The translations under genes and the position numbers were made by a program. From the NCBI GenBank assembly GCA_028820035.1, contig JAPPKI010000306.1:1-5405 (forward strand): a stretch of DNA of 5,405 nt, in the 5' to 3' direction. This DNA is from a bacterium. Lineage in GTDB: Bacteria > Actinomycetota > Acidimicrobiia > Acidimicrobiales > Bin134. Below are positions 1-5,405 of this stretch, piece by piece. The notes beneath the pieces are model-generated. The model was not told where the DNA came from, did not search any database, and saw only the letters and a program-made list of their open reading frames with translations. Position 1 is the first letter of the stretch; each line of letters starts with the position of its first letter.

Positions 1-359
1 TGCTCCAACGGGTCGAGCCGGTCAACCCCCTGGGCAATGTCAGGAGACTGGTCGTCGATGGACACCATCACGCCGCAGGTGTTGCCGTCGAAGCCGTAGT
101 CTTCCCGGTCGTAGCCGATACCGGTGATGGTGTCGCGCACCACCCGGGGGATATCGATATAGCCGTCGGTGGAGATCTCCCCAGCCACCACCACCAGACC
201 GGTGGTCACCAGCGTCTCACACGCCACCCGGCTGCCGATATCCACCTCAAGGAGGGCATCCAGCACCCCGTCGGATATCTGGTCGGCGATCTTGTCGGGG
301 TGACCACCGGTGACCGACTCAGACGTGAAGCGGTAGCGGCCATTTGACCCTTGGCTCAT
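1..359 (-). CDS. metK: S-adenosylmethionine synthetase, N-terminal part (gene runs off the window)
   Basis: MetK makes S-adenosylmethionine from methionine and ATP in the cytosol, releasing phosphate and pyrophosphate. The window holds the first 119 codons plus two bases of the next; the remaining two thirds or so lies beyond position 1. Visible family marks are FTSESV (11-16), [11 protein letters not shown] (20-30) with His20 and Asp22 matching the catalytic/metal-binding His and Asp of E. coli Met[10 protein letters not shown] (46-54), GEI (60-62), and [16 protein letters not shown] (104-119), which leads into the active-site loop. The ATG at 359 is supported by AGGAG 5 nt upstream and by alignment with the family N-terminus. 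It begins 8 nt after the coaBC stop, so the two are probably co-translated from one mRNA. Odd: residue 18 is Gly where the family motif SVxEGHPDK normally has Glu. Identification is secure. Confidence 0.97.
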   Translation of the reverse strand, partial: MSQGSNGRYRFTSESVTGGHPDKIADQISDGVLDALLEVDIGSRVACETLVTTGLVVVAGEISTDGYIDIPRVVRDTITGIGYDREDYGFDGNTCGVMVSIDDQSPDIAQGVDRLDPLE

Positions 360-364
360 TGAAT

Positions 365-369
365 CTCCT
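365..369 (-). promoter_or_regulatory. Shine-Dalgarno of metK
   Basis: AGGAG on the minus strand, 5 nt before the metK ATG at 359. It overlaps the coaBC stop codon TAG (370-368), so ribosomes finishing coaBC sit on the metK initiation site. This fixes the metK start. Confidence 0.8.
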
Positions 370-1606
370 AGCGGACGTCGGCCCGACCGTCGCGGTCGGC
401 TACCACGAGGTCGAGAACGGCTTGGGCCACCTGGCGCTTGGAGCGCAGTCCAACCGAGTGGGCCCGGCCATCGGAAGCTAGCACCAGCACCTCGTTGGTG
501 TCGTGCGCAAAACCGGCGCTTTCAGCGGTCACATCATTAGCCACGATGTAGTCGGCACCCTTGCCGTTCAGCTTGGCCGCCGCATTGTCGGCCACATCGC
601 AGGTCTCAGCGGCAAAGCCGATCAGGATCTGGCCCTCAGGCTTGGACGCCCCTAGTGAGGCCAGAATGTCAGGGGTGGGCTCCAGCTCGATGGCCGGCAC
701 CCCATCGCGCTTTTTGAGCTTCACGCCCGCAGGGTCCACTGGCCGGAAATCAGCCACTGCCGCGGCCATGATCACTACATCGGCATCTTTTGCAGCGTCG
801 GCGGTGGCCGCCGCCATCTCCTCCGCGGTGTCCACTCTGACTACTGTGACCCCTGACGCCACTGTCGCACCCAGAGGACCAGGGCGGTCCACGGTGGTGA
901 CGATGGTCACTGAGGCACCCCGACCAGCGGCCTCTTCGGCGAAGGCGTAGCCCTGCTTGCCCGAGGAATGGTTCCCGATATAGCGCACCGGGTCGATGGG
1001 CTCCCGGGTACCCCCCGCCGTGACCACCACCGACAAGCCAGCCATATCAGAGCGTTTCTCGCCGACATCGAGTACCCGGCTCACCGCAGCCACGACGTCG
1101 GCCGGCGAGCTGAGGCGTCCAGCACCCTCGTCGCCTCCCGCCAAGCGTCCCGACTCAGGACCCACGATGTGGACACCCCGTTCGGCCAGCGTGGCGATGT
1201 TGTGCGCCACCGCGGGGTGCTCCCACATCTCGGTGTGCATGGCCGGACAGACCACCACTGGAGCCCGGGTGGCAATGAGCGTGGCGGTCAGCAGGTCTGA
1301 GCTGATTCCGGCGGCGTAGGCACCGATCACCCGGGCAGTGGCCGGGGCCACGAGCACGCAGTCGGCCGTCTGGCCCAACGTGGTGTGGGGAATGGGGTCG
1401 TCTTCGTCGAACAGGCTCATCTGCACCCGCTCCGAGGCCAGCGCGTCGAAGGTGGTGCGGCCCACAAACCGGGTGGCGCCTTTGGTGAGCACCGGAATCA
1501 CATGGGCGCCCTCGTCCATCAGCCGACGGCAGATCTCTACCGCCTTATATGCCGCGATCCCCCCGCTCACGCCGAGCACGATTCGCTTGCCGGCGAGCGA
1601 AGTCAT
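368..1606 (-). CDS. coaBC: Bifunctional phosphopantothenoylcysteine decarboxylase / phosphopantothenate-cysteine ligase
   Basis: CoaBC carries out two consecutive steps of coenzyme A synthesis: the CoaB half joins 4'-phosphopantothenate to cysteine using CTP, and the CoaC half decarboxylates the product using FMN. The protein is 412 residues, the normal length for the fusion. The CoaC half (about 1-180) shows the flavoprotein start [10 protein letters not shown] (12-21), His74 matching the catalytic His75 of E. coli, APATA (87-91), PAMHTEMW (121-128) and the flap [14 protein letters not shown] (152-165). The CoaB half (about 190-403) shows [22 protein letters not shown] (196-217), AAAVADFRP (281-289), the KLKK nucleotide-binding segment (296-299) and GFAAET (330-335). 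PAMH replaces the PAMN of proteobacteria and the flap lacks a cysteine; as I recall, mycobacterial CoaBC shares both traits. The ATG at 1606 lies 7 nt after the rpoZ stop without a clear Shine-Dalgarno, which suggests coupling to rpoZ translation. Confidence 0.97.
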   Translation of the reverse strand: MTSLAGKRIVLGVSGGIAAYKAVEICRRLMDEGAHVIPVLTKGATRFVGRTTFDALASERVQMSLFDEDDPIPHTTLGQTADCVLVAPATARVIGAYAAGISSDLLTATLIATRAPVVVCPAMHTEMWEHPAVAHNIATLAERGVHIVGPESGRLAGGDEGAGRLSSPADVVAAVSRVLDVGEKRSDMAGLSVVVTAGGTREPIDPVRYIGNHSSGKQGYAFAEEAAGRGASVTIVTTVDRPGPLGATVASGVTVVRVDTAEEMAAATADAAKDADVVIMAAAVADFRPVDPAGVKLKKRDGVPAIELEPTPDILASLGASKPEGQILIGFAAETCDVADNAAAKLNGKGADYIVANDVTAESAGFAHDTNEVLVLASDGRAHSVGLRSKRQVAQAVLDLVVADRDGRADVR

Positions 1607-1613
1607 GGGTTTG

Positions 1614-1997
1614 TCAGGACGCTGAGTCCAGATCGGCCTCGTCTAGACCAGCGGCATCACCGTCGGCTTGCTCTAGAGCGGCTTCTTCCAGATTGGCTTC
1701 GCCTGTGGGAATCATGGAATCGGCCAACAAGTCCTCTTCGGTGACCTCGGGAGGATCAGTGGCGATGATCTTGTCGGACGCGATCTCTTCGAAGGCAATC
1801 GACAGGGGTTTGCGGGACATGGTCAACACCTGGGGCGGCACCATCGCGCCCAAGCCCTCGCCGAGCTGGCCGAAATAGGAGTTGATCTGGCAGGCCCGCA
1901 GCGCTCCCAGCGTTACCAGGCGGAACTTGGAATCGGTGCGGCCCAAGAGCTCCTCAATGGTGGGAAACATCATGGAGTAGTGTTGTTCATAAATCAC
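1614..1997 (-). CDS. rpoZ: DNA-directed RNA polymerase omega subunit
   Basis: Omega binds the beta' subunit and helps assemble and stabilise RNA polymerase. The protein is 127 residues. The fold region (about 11-75) holds FPTIEELLGRTDSKFRLVTL (11-30), ACQINSYF (35-42), QLGEGL (44-49) and KPLSIAFEEI (63-72), closely matching actinobacterial omega. Residues about 81-127 form an acidic tail rich in Ala, Glu, Asp and Leu, predicted disordered or weakly helical, with imperfect ten-residue repeats. The start chosen is GTG at 1997, because a GAAGGA site lies just upstream; the ATGs at 1973 and 1970 have none and would leave almost no residues before the fold. Odd: the usual RARQI motif reads RACQI, with Cys36 in place of Arg. 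It sits between gmk and coaBC, as in Mycobacterium. The gmk-rpoZ gap is 59 nt. Confidence 0.95.
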   Translation of the reverse strand: MIYEQHYSMMFPTIEELLGRTDSKFRLVTLGALRACQINSYFGQLGEGLGAMVPPQVLTMSRKPLSIAFEEIASDKIIATDPPEVTEEDLLADSMIPTGEANLEEAALEQADGDAAGLDEADLDSAS

Positions 1998-2001
1998 TGC
2001 A

Positions 2002-2007
2002 TCCTTC
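2002..2007 (-). promoter_or_regulatory. Shine-Dalgarno of rpoZ
   Basis: GAAGGA on the minus strand, ending 4 nt before the GTG at 1997. The spacing is a little short, but this is the only purine-rich site near any candidate rpoZ start. It decides for GTG 1997 over the two downstream ATGs. Confidence 0.6.
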
Positions 2008-2035
2008 TTCCAACAAGTCTGGGGAGAGCGGGTAA

Positions 2036-2041
2036 ATGATA
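2036..2041 (-). promoter_or_regulatory. Possible internal promoter -10 element upstream of rpoZ
   Basis: In the 59-nt gmk-rpoZ gap the minus strand reads TATCAT, five of six matches to TATAAT. Transcription would start near 2029 and leave a leader of about 32 nt carrying the rpoZ Shine-Dalgarno. The -35 region at normal spacing (ACGATT) fits poorly. It may be chance; the rest of the gap shows nothing I can name. Confidence 0.2.
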
Positions 2042-2056
2042 TCAGGGAAAGATGGG

Positions 2057-2611
2057 TTAATCGTCATTGTCGGCCCGCTCCTGGCGGGCATTTTCGATTA
2101 GGGCGGCAATGGAAGCCACCGCTTCTTCAAGGCTGTCGTTCACGACGTGGATCGCGTTGAGCTCATAGGCCTGGATTCGCTCGGAGTCGGCCAGCGCCAG
2201 CCGCTTGGCGATGTGGCTTTCGGAATCGCCCCGGCCCCGCAGCCGGGATTCCTGCTCCGCGGCCGAAGGCGCCTCGACGAAGATGCACAGAGCCTCAGGA
2301 CGGTTCTCCCGCACTTGGGCCGCGCCCTGGACATCGATTTCCAGCAACACATCGCGGCCCGCCGGGGGATCAGGCTGGGGCGTTCCGTAGAGATTGCCGG
2401 CGATCTCCGCCCATTCCACGAAACCTCCCTCGGCGACCTTGGCCCGAAACTCGGCCTCGTCGGCAAACACATAGGCAGTTTCCAACTCGCCGGGACGGCG
2501 CACGCGCGTCGTCCACGAGCGACTCAGCCAGAGTTTGGGGTCCGCGGTCACCAGCGCGGCCGCGATTGTCCCTTTGCCGACCCCGCCGGGGCCGGACAAG
2601 ACGATGATCAG
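2057..2611 (-). CDS. gmk: Guanylate kinase, probable CTG start
   Basis: Gmk phosphorylates GMP to GDP with ATP, feeding GTP and dGTP synthesis. Counted from CTG 2611 it has 184 residues. Seen: strand and P-loop [12 protein letters not shown] (4-15), the GMP-binding segment [11 protein letters not shown] (32-42), Tyr47, FVEWAEI (64-70), Tyr75-Gly76, [13 protein letters not shown] (89-101) and the lid RLRGRG (123-128). Between GTP (76-78) and DVLLEID the linker is about four residues shorter than in Bacillus Gmk, probably a lineage trait. There is no ATG or GTG in this frame between the upstream stop at 2689 and the P-loop. TTG at 2599 would begin at residue 5 and remove most of the first beta strand; CTG at 2611 gives [10 protein letters not shown], the usual family N-terminus. 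No clear Shine-Dalgarno precedes either, so coupling to mihF, whose stop is 11 nt upstream, is likely. Function is secure; the start is not. Confidence 0.93.
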   Translation of the reverse strand: MIIVLSGPGGVGKGTIAAALVTADPKLWLSRSWTTRVRRPGELETAYVFADEAEFRAKVAEGGFVEWAEIAGNLYGTPQPDPPAGRDVLLEIDVQGAAQVRENRPEALCIFVEAPSAAEQESRLRGRGDSESHIAKRLALADSERIQAYELNAIHVVNDSLEEAVASIAALIENARQERADNDD

Positions 2612-2622
2612 TGGATGATCTA

Positions 2623-2940
2623 CTAGTCGCCGCAGCGTGCGAGCAACGAGGCCCGCTGCTGATCGCCCAGACCGCGGATGCGGCGACTATCGGCAATGCC
2701 GATCTCCTCCATCATCCTGCGGGCCCGAACCTTGCCCATGCCTGGGAGTGACTCCAGGACGGCAAGCACCTTGGTGCCGGCGACCACTTCGTCGGTTTCC
2801 GCTTGCTCCAGCAGATCAGCGAGCGAAATCGACCTCATCTTCAGCAAGCGTTTCACATCAGCACGCTTCTTACGCACCTCGCTCGCTTTCTCCAACGCCT
2901 TCTGTCGCTGTTCTGCTGTCAGTTGTGGGGGTCCTGCCAT
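2623..2940 (-). CDS. mihF: Actinobacterial integration host factor (mIHF)
   Basis: mIHF is a small nucleoid-associated protein that binds and compacts DNA; it was first found as the host factor for mycobacteriophage L5 integration and is unrelated to enterobacterial IHF. The 105-residue product matches mycobacterial mIHF end to end by memory: [20 protein letters not shown] (7-26) forms the basic N-terminal helix, [19 protein letters not shown] (49-67) the linking helices, [16 protein letters not shown] (67-82) the helix-two-turn-helix DNA-binding region, and [11 protein letters not shown] (86-96) the conserved C-terminal motif. The ATG at 2940 has no Shine-Dalgarno but lies where a transcript from the upstream -10 element would begin, so the mRNA is probably leaderless. 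It follows pyrF by 63 nt and leads a likely transcription unit with gmk, rpoZ, coaBC and metK. Confidence 0.96.
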   Translation of the reverse strand: MAGPPQLTAEQRQKALEKASEVRKKRADVKRLLKMRSISLADLLEQAETDEVVAGTKVLAVLESLPGMGKVRARRMMEEIGIADSRRIRGLGDQQRASLLARCGD

Positions 2941-2946
2941 TACACC

Positions 2947-2975
2947 ATTGTAGTTTGAACTTCAAGTCTTGTTGG
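2947..2975 (-). promoter_or_regulatory. Probable promoter of mihF and downstream genes, giving a leaderless mRNA
   Basis: The minus strand carries TACAAT at 2952-2947, five of six matches to the consensus -10. A weak -35 candidate, CCAACA (2975-2970), lies 17 nt upstream and matches three of six positions. Counting the last -10 base as -7 puts +1 at 2940, exactly the A of the mihF ATG. The absence of any Shine-Dalgarno before mihF agrees with this. Leaderless mRNAs are common in actinobacteria. The assignment is inference from sequence. Confidence 0.55.
2955..2965. repeat. Short inverted repeat TTGAA-C-TTCAA in the mihF promoter spacer
   Basis: A perfect 5-bp inverted repeat with a one-base centre, lying between the proposed -35 and -10 of mihF. 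That is where a repressor operator would sit. It is short enough to be chance, and I cannot match it to a known regulator. Confidence 0.35.
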
Positions 2976-2985
2976 GGATTTCCCC
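2974..2985. repeat. Inverted repeat GGGGA-TT-TCCCC between pyrF and mihF
   Basis: A perfect 5-bp inverted repeat with a two-base centre, overlapping the upstream edge of the proposed -35. As RNA it could form at most a four-pair G-C stem with a tetraloop. No U-run follows on the minus strand, so it is a poor intrinsic terminator; a protein-binding site is more likely, if it has a role. Confidence 0.35.
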
Positions 2986-2986
2986 T

Positions 2987-3004
2987 GTATTCACAACGAA
3001 ATAC
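2987..3004. repeat. Inverted repeat GTATT/AATAC directly after the pyrF stop
   Basis: Arms of 5 bp (2987-2991 and 3000-3004) around an 8-nt loop, beginning next to the pyrF stop codon. The stem is A-T rich and too weak for a terminator. It is recorded because the 64-nt gap holds three such repeats in a row. Confidence 0.25.
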
Positions 3005-3721
3005 CTAGATGCTGGTCGCCACCAGCCGAGCCCTGTCGGCCATTTCGGCCAGCGCATGGGCCAAGTGAGCAGAGCCAACGGTCATCCCCTGGACCGGTGA
3101 GGTCACGGTCCGGCCGATCACCAATATGGAAGCCCCTGCGGCGATGGCGCCTTCGGGAGTGGCCACCGAGGCTTGGTCGTCGTTGCTTGAGTCGGGAAGC
3201 CGGATACCGGGCACCACGCGCTTCAGTTCGGGCGCTACATCTTTGACCACTCCGATATCAGCTGCCGAGCAGATCACGCCGCCACAACCGGCGTCTCTGG
3301 CGAGCGCTACCCGCGCTTCGAGCACATCTCGGGATCGGCCGGCATCGCTGGTCAGAATGGTCACCCCCAGAACCTGGGCGGCTCCGTCGCTGCCTTCGGC
3401 CAGGCCCTCCACTCCGGCCCGCAGCATGTCGGCCCCGCCGACGGTGTGGACGGTGAGCCAGCGGACCCCGGTTCGACCCAGCTTGGCCGCGGCCCGGCCC
3501 ACTGTGTTGGGGATGTCATGCAGCTTGAGATCAGCGAACACCTCATAGCCTCGATCTATCGCGGCGGTGATCGCGGCGGGACCAGCGGTGGAGAACAGCT
3601 CGAATCCAACTTTGGCCACACCCATCCAGGGGTGAACGGCATCGGCCATCAAACAGGCCATATTCAGATCATCCACGTCCAACGCAATGGCCAGGCGGGG
3701 GTCGCGCGTCGTCTTACTCAT
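3005..3721 (-). CDS. pyrF: Orotidine 5'-phosphate decarboxylase
   Basis: PyrF removes CO2 from OMP to give UMP, the last step of de novo pyrimidine synthesis, without a cofactor. The 238-residue product is the short bacterial type (as in Bacillus and E. coli), not the longer divergent form found in Mycobacterium. Seen: IALDVDD (12-18) with Asp15, KVGFELF (37-43) with Lys37, the catalytic signature FADLKLHDIPNTV (62-74) with Asp64, Lys66 and Asp69, PGIRLP (171-176), DDQASVATPEGAI (181-193) and the phosphate-gripping VIGRTVTSP (201-209). The ATG at 3721 is preferred over the in-frame TTG at 3733 because GGAG lies 6 nt upstream of the ATG and MSKTTRDPRLAIALD is a normal start. It overlaps pyrD by 8 nt, implying translational coupling. 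A small oddity is Ser185 where many homologues have Arg (DQxRV). Confidence 0.97.
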   Translation of the reverse strand: MSKTTRDPRLAIALDVDDLNMACLMADAVHPWMGVAKVGFELFSTAGPAAITAAIDRGYEVFADLKLHDIPNTVGRAAAKLGRTGVRWLTVHTVGGADMLRAGVEGLAEGSDGAAQVLGVTILTSDAGRSRDVLEARVALARDAGCGGVICSAADIGVVKDVAPELKRVVPGIRLPDSSNDDQASVATPEGAIAAGASILVIGRTVTSPVQGMTVGSAHLAHALAEMADRARLVATSI

Positions 3722-4655
3722 GGGCTGCTCCAATCAACTCGTCCAATCGGCTCACGCCGTGGGCGGCGCACCAGCGGGCCAGTTCCCGCAAGACCTTGGC
3801 CGGGGCCCGAGGGTCGGCAAATGTGGCAGTACCCACCTGCACCGCACAGGCGCCGGCCATCATCATTTCCACCGCGTCAGCCCCCGAGGCGATGCCACCC
3901 ACTCCGACGATGGGCACGTCGGGCAGGGCGGCGTACACGTCGAAGACCGATCTCACCGCCACCGGGCCCATGGCCCGCCCCGATACTCCTCCCCCACCAG
4001 CGCCCAGCAGGGGCTTGCGGGACTCGGTGTCGATGACCATGCCCAGCAGGGTGTTGATGAGGGTGAGGGCCGAAGCGCCGCCCTCCACTGCGGCGGCGGC
4101 GATATCCACCAGATCGCCGGTGGCGCTGAGCTTCGCCCACCGGGGAAGACCGCAGGTGGCGGTGGCGGCCAGCGCGGCCCGGGTCATGGCCGCGGAATGG
4201 GAGAACATGCGGCCCCGATCCTCCAGATTGGGACAGGAAACGTTGACCTCCACCGCCACCACCGCATCCAGGGCGGGGCCGTCGGCAGAGGCCAGCAAGT
4301 CGGAGGCGACCGCGTAGTCGTCCAGGGAGCGGCCCCAAATCGACACCACCACCCGGGCGCCGGAGTCAGCCAGCACAGGGAGTTCCTCGGCCAACCATCG
4401 GGGCAGGCCGGGCCCTTGCAGGCCCACGCTGTTGATCATCCCCGAGGCAACCGGGTGGACCCGGGGCGGCGGATTGCCGGGCCACTCGTAGGGGGCCAGC
4501 GACTTGACCACCACTGCTCCCAACTCCGAGTACTCCAGATAGCGGGCCAACTCGGTGCCGTGGCCCACCGTGCCCGAGGCGGTCATCACCGGGTTGGGCA
4601 ACCGAACCGAGCCAATGGCGGTTTCCAACGCCGGCTTCGGTTCGCCCCGTCTCAT
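3714..4655 (-). CDS. pyrD: Dihydroorotate dehydrogenase, class 1B (catalytic subunit)
   Basis: PyrD oxidises dihydroorotate to orotate on FMN in the cytosol, the fourth step of UMP synthesis. The 313-residue product is a TIM barrel: Lys51 in VVVKSLAPYEWPGNPPPR (48-65), SGMINSVGLQGPG (71-83) at the substrate site, EVNVSCPN (136-143) with the catalytic-base Cys141, AKLSATGD (174-181) with Lys175, LTLINTLLGMVID (198-209) and the phosphate-binding GVGGI (251-255) and VGTA (274-277). A cysteine base marks class 1; the sequence after SCPN (LEDRGRMF, not VPGKPQ) and the INTLLGMVID block mark class 1B rather than the fumarate-using 1A. Class 1B enzymes normally pair with PyrK, an FAD/2Fe-2S subunit passing electrons to NAD+, yet no pyrK lies here. 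The start ATG is 10 nt after carB; only a weak GAG precedes it, so coupling to carB is likely. Confidence 0.95.
   Translation of the reverse strand: MRRGEPKPALETAIGSVRLPNPVMTASGTVGHGTELARYLEYSELGAVVVKSLAPYEWPGNPPPRVHPVASGMINSVGLQGPGLPRWLAEELPVLADSGARVVVSIWGRSLDDYAVASDLLASADGPALDAVVAVEVNVSCPNLEDRGRMFSHSAAMTRAALAATATCGLPRWAKLSATGDLVDIAAAAVEGGASALTLINTLLGMVIDTESRKPLLGAGGGGVSGRAMGPVAVRSVFDVYAALPDVPIVGVGGIASGADAVEMMMAGACAVQVGTATFADPRAPAKVLRELARWCAAHGVSRLDELIGAAHE
3728..3731 (-). promoter_or_regulatory. Shine-Dalgarno of pyrF
   Basis: GGAG on the minus strand, 6 nt before the pyrF ATG at 3721 and inside the last codons of pyrD. It selects this ATG over the TTG at 3733, which itself overlaps the site. 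Confidence 0.7.
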
Positions 4656-4665
4656 CTAGTCGAGC

Positions 4666-5405
4666 TCACAGATCGAGAGCCAGCTGATCGCTGGTCACCC
4701 CGCGGTGATATTCCTGAAGGGTCCGAACCCGCAGTTGGTGGCGGGCCCAGTCGACCATGCCGTCGGCAGCCGCCAACCCGGCAGAGGCGGTAGTCAAAAG
4801 GGGCACCCGGTTGCGGCTGGCCGCCCGGCGGATGTGATCGCCATCGGCCCGTGATCCGCGGCCCCTCGGGGTGTTGACCACCAACTGCACCCGCCCGTCG
4901 TCGATCAGCTCCACCACGTTGGTGCCCTCCTCGCCGACCTTGGCCACCACCTCGGCCACCGGCACACCGGCTTCGGACAGCGCGGCCGCGGTGCCTGAAG
5001 TGGCAGCAATGTTCAGGCCAAGGCCGGTGAAGCCTCGGGCCATCTCCACCCCGGCGGCTTTGTCCCGGTCGGCCAACGACATCAACACGGTGCCGTTGGA
5101 GGGCAACGGGGCGCCGGCGGCGATCTGGCTCTTGGCGAAGGCCAATCCCGGACGCAGGTCGATGCCCATCACCTCGCCGGTGGACTTCATCTCCGGGCCG
5201 AGGATGGCGTCGGCCTCGGGGAACTTGTTGAACGGGAGCACGGCCTCCTTGACCGATATGTGGTCGCCGTTGGCCCGGTTTCCCAACAGCCCCTCCTGTC
5301 GTAGATCGGCCAGGCTGGTACCCATCATGACCCGGGTGGCCACTTTCACCAAGGGCACGCCGGTTGCCTTGGCCACAAACGGCACCGTGCGCGATGCCCG
5401 GGGAT
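4666..5405 (-). CDS. carB: Carbamoyl-phosphate synthase large subunit, C-terminal part (gene enters from outside the window)
   Basis: CarB makes carbamoyl phosphate from bicarbonate, two ATP and ammonia passed from CarA, feeding pyrimidines and arginine. Only the last 245 codons are present; the full protein is about 1,100 residues. The fragment opens with PRASRTVPFVAKATGVPLVKVA, the end of the second ATP-grasp half, then LPFNKFPEADAILGPEMKSTGEVMG (56-80). From about residue 103 comes the MGS-type allosteric domain: NGTVLMSLADRDK (103-115), ATSGTAAAL (134-142), Lys155 and VVNTPRGRGSRADGDHIRRAA (175-195). TSGT, this lysine and the NT pair correspond to the UMP/effector site of E. coli CarB, so UMP feedback is plausible. 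The reading frame stays open to the window edge; no internal start should be taken as the gene start. It leads directly into pyrD. Confidence 0.97.
   Translation of the reverse strand, partial: PRASRTVPFVAKATGVPLVKVATRVMMGTSLADLRQEGLLGNRANGDHISVKEAVLPFNKFPEADAILGPEMKSTGEVMGIDLRPGLAFAKSQIAAGAPLPSNGTVLMSLADRDKAAGVEMARGFTGLGLNIAATSGTAAALSEAGVPVAEVVAKVGEEGTNVVELIDDGRVQLVVNTPRGRGSRADGDHIRRAASRNRVPLLTTASAGLAAADGMVDWARHQLRVRTLQEYHRGVTSDQLALDL

Noticed and set aside
151..160. Ten-base palindrome ATATCGATAT
   Set aside because: It lies inside metK and is explained by codons for the conserved segment Tyr-Ile-Asp-Ile.
2147..2626. Plus-strand open frame opposite gmk (159 codons)
   Set aside because: Shadow of gmk; composition and lack of motifs argue against a real gene.
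2623..2689. Programmed frameshift fusing mihF to gmk
   Set aside because: The gmk frame is open into the 3' end of mihF and a -1 shift would join them, but no slippery heptamer is seen before the mihF stop, and mihF ends at its normal family length.
2974..2985. Intrinsic terminator after pyrF
   Set aside because: The stem is at most 4-5 bp and no U-run follows on the transcribed strand.
3687..4793. A long open frame on the plus strand (368 codons) opposite pyrD and the carB end
   Set aside because: It is antisense to a well-identified gene, rich in Gly, His, Arg and Pro, shows no domain, and is what the third-position GC bias of pyrD produces on the other strand.
1..5405. A novel defence, mobile or secondary-metabolite system
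   Set aside because: All coding capacity is taken by recognised housekeeping genes in a known actinobacterial order; no direct-repeat arrays, transposase, integrase or tRNA sequence was seen.

Overview
This window is a block of housekeeping genes from a high-GC bacterium, almost certainly an actinomycete-type (Actinomycetota) chromosome. All eight genes lie on the minus strand, so the reading order is from high to low coordinates: carB (3' part), pyrD, pyrF, mihF, gmk, rpoZ, coaBC, metK (5' part). The strongest taxonomic marker is mihF, the integration host factor confined to actinobacteria. The order carB-pyrF-mihF-gmk-rpoZ-coaBC-metK is also the one I know from Mycobacterium and relatives. 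The class 1B type of pyrD placed between carB and pyrF differs from Mycobacterium and suggests a deep-branching lineage such as Acidimicrobiia, but that placement is inference.

Region 3005-5405 is the end of a pyrimidine operon. CarB supplies carbamoyl phosphate, PyrD oxidises dihydroorotate to orotate, and PyrF decarboxylates OMP to UMP. The genes are tightly packed: carB and pyrD are 10 nt apart, and pyrD and pyrF overlap by 8 nt, so they are likely co-transcribed and translationally coupled. No pyrK (electron-transfer partner of class 1B PyrD) lies between carB and pyrD.

Region 2941-3004 is the clearest non-coding gap. It is AT-richer than its surroundings, holds three short inverted repeats, and carries a good -10 element placed so that transcription would start on the A of the mihF ATG. 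I read it as the promoter of a leaderless mihF transcript that continues into gmk, rpoZ, coaBC and metK.

Region 1-2940 joins a nucleoid-associated protein (mIHF), guanylate kinase, RNA polymerase omega, coenzyme A biosynthesis (CoaBC) and S-adenosylmethionine synthesis (MetK). Spacings are short (8, 7, 59 and 11 nt). The 59-nt gap upstream of rpoZ holds a Shine-Dalgarno sequence and at most a weak internal promoter.

I found no mobile element, CRISPR array, RNA gene, toxin/antitoxin pair or defence system, and I do not see an undescribed system here. The points worth a second look are small: gmk has no ATG or GTG start and probably begins at CTG; mihF looks leaderless; pyrD lacks an adjacent pyrK; conserved-motif residues are replaced in MetK and omega; and omega has an acidic repeat-built tail.
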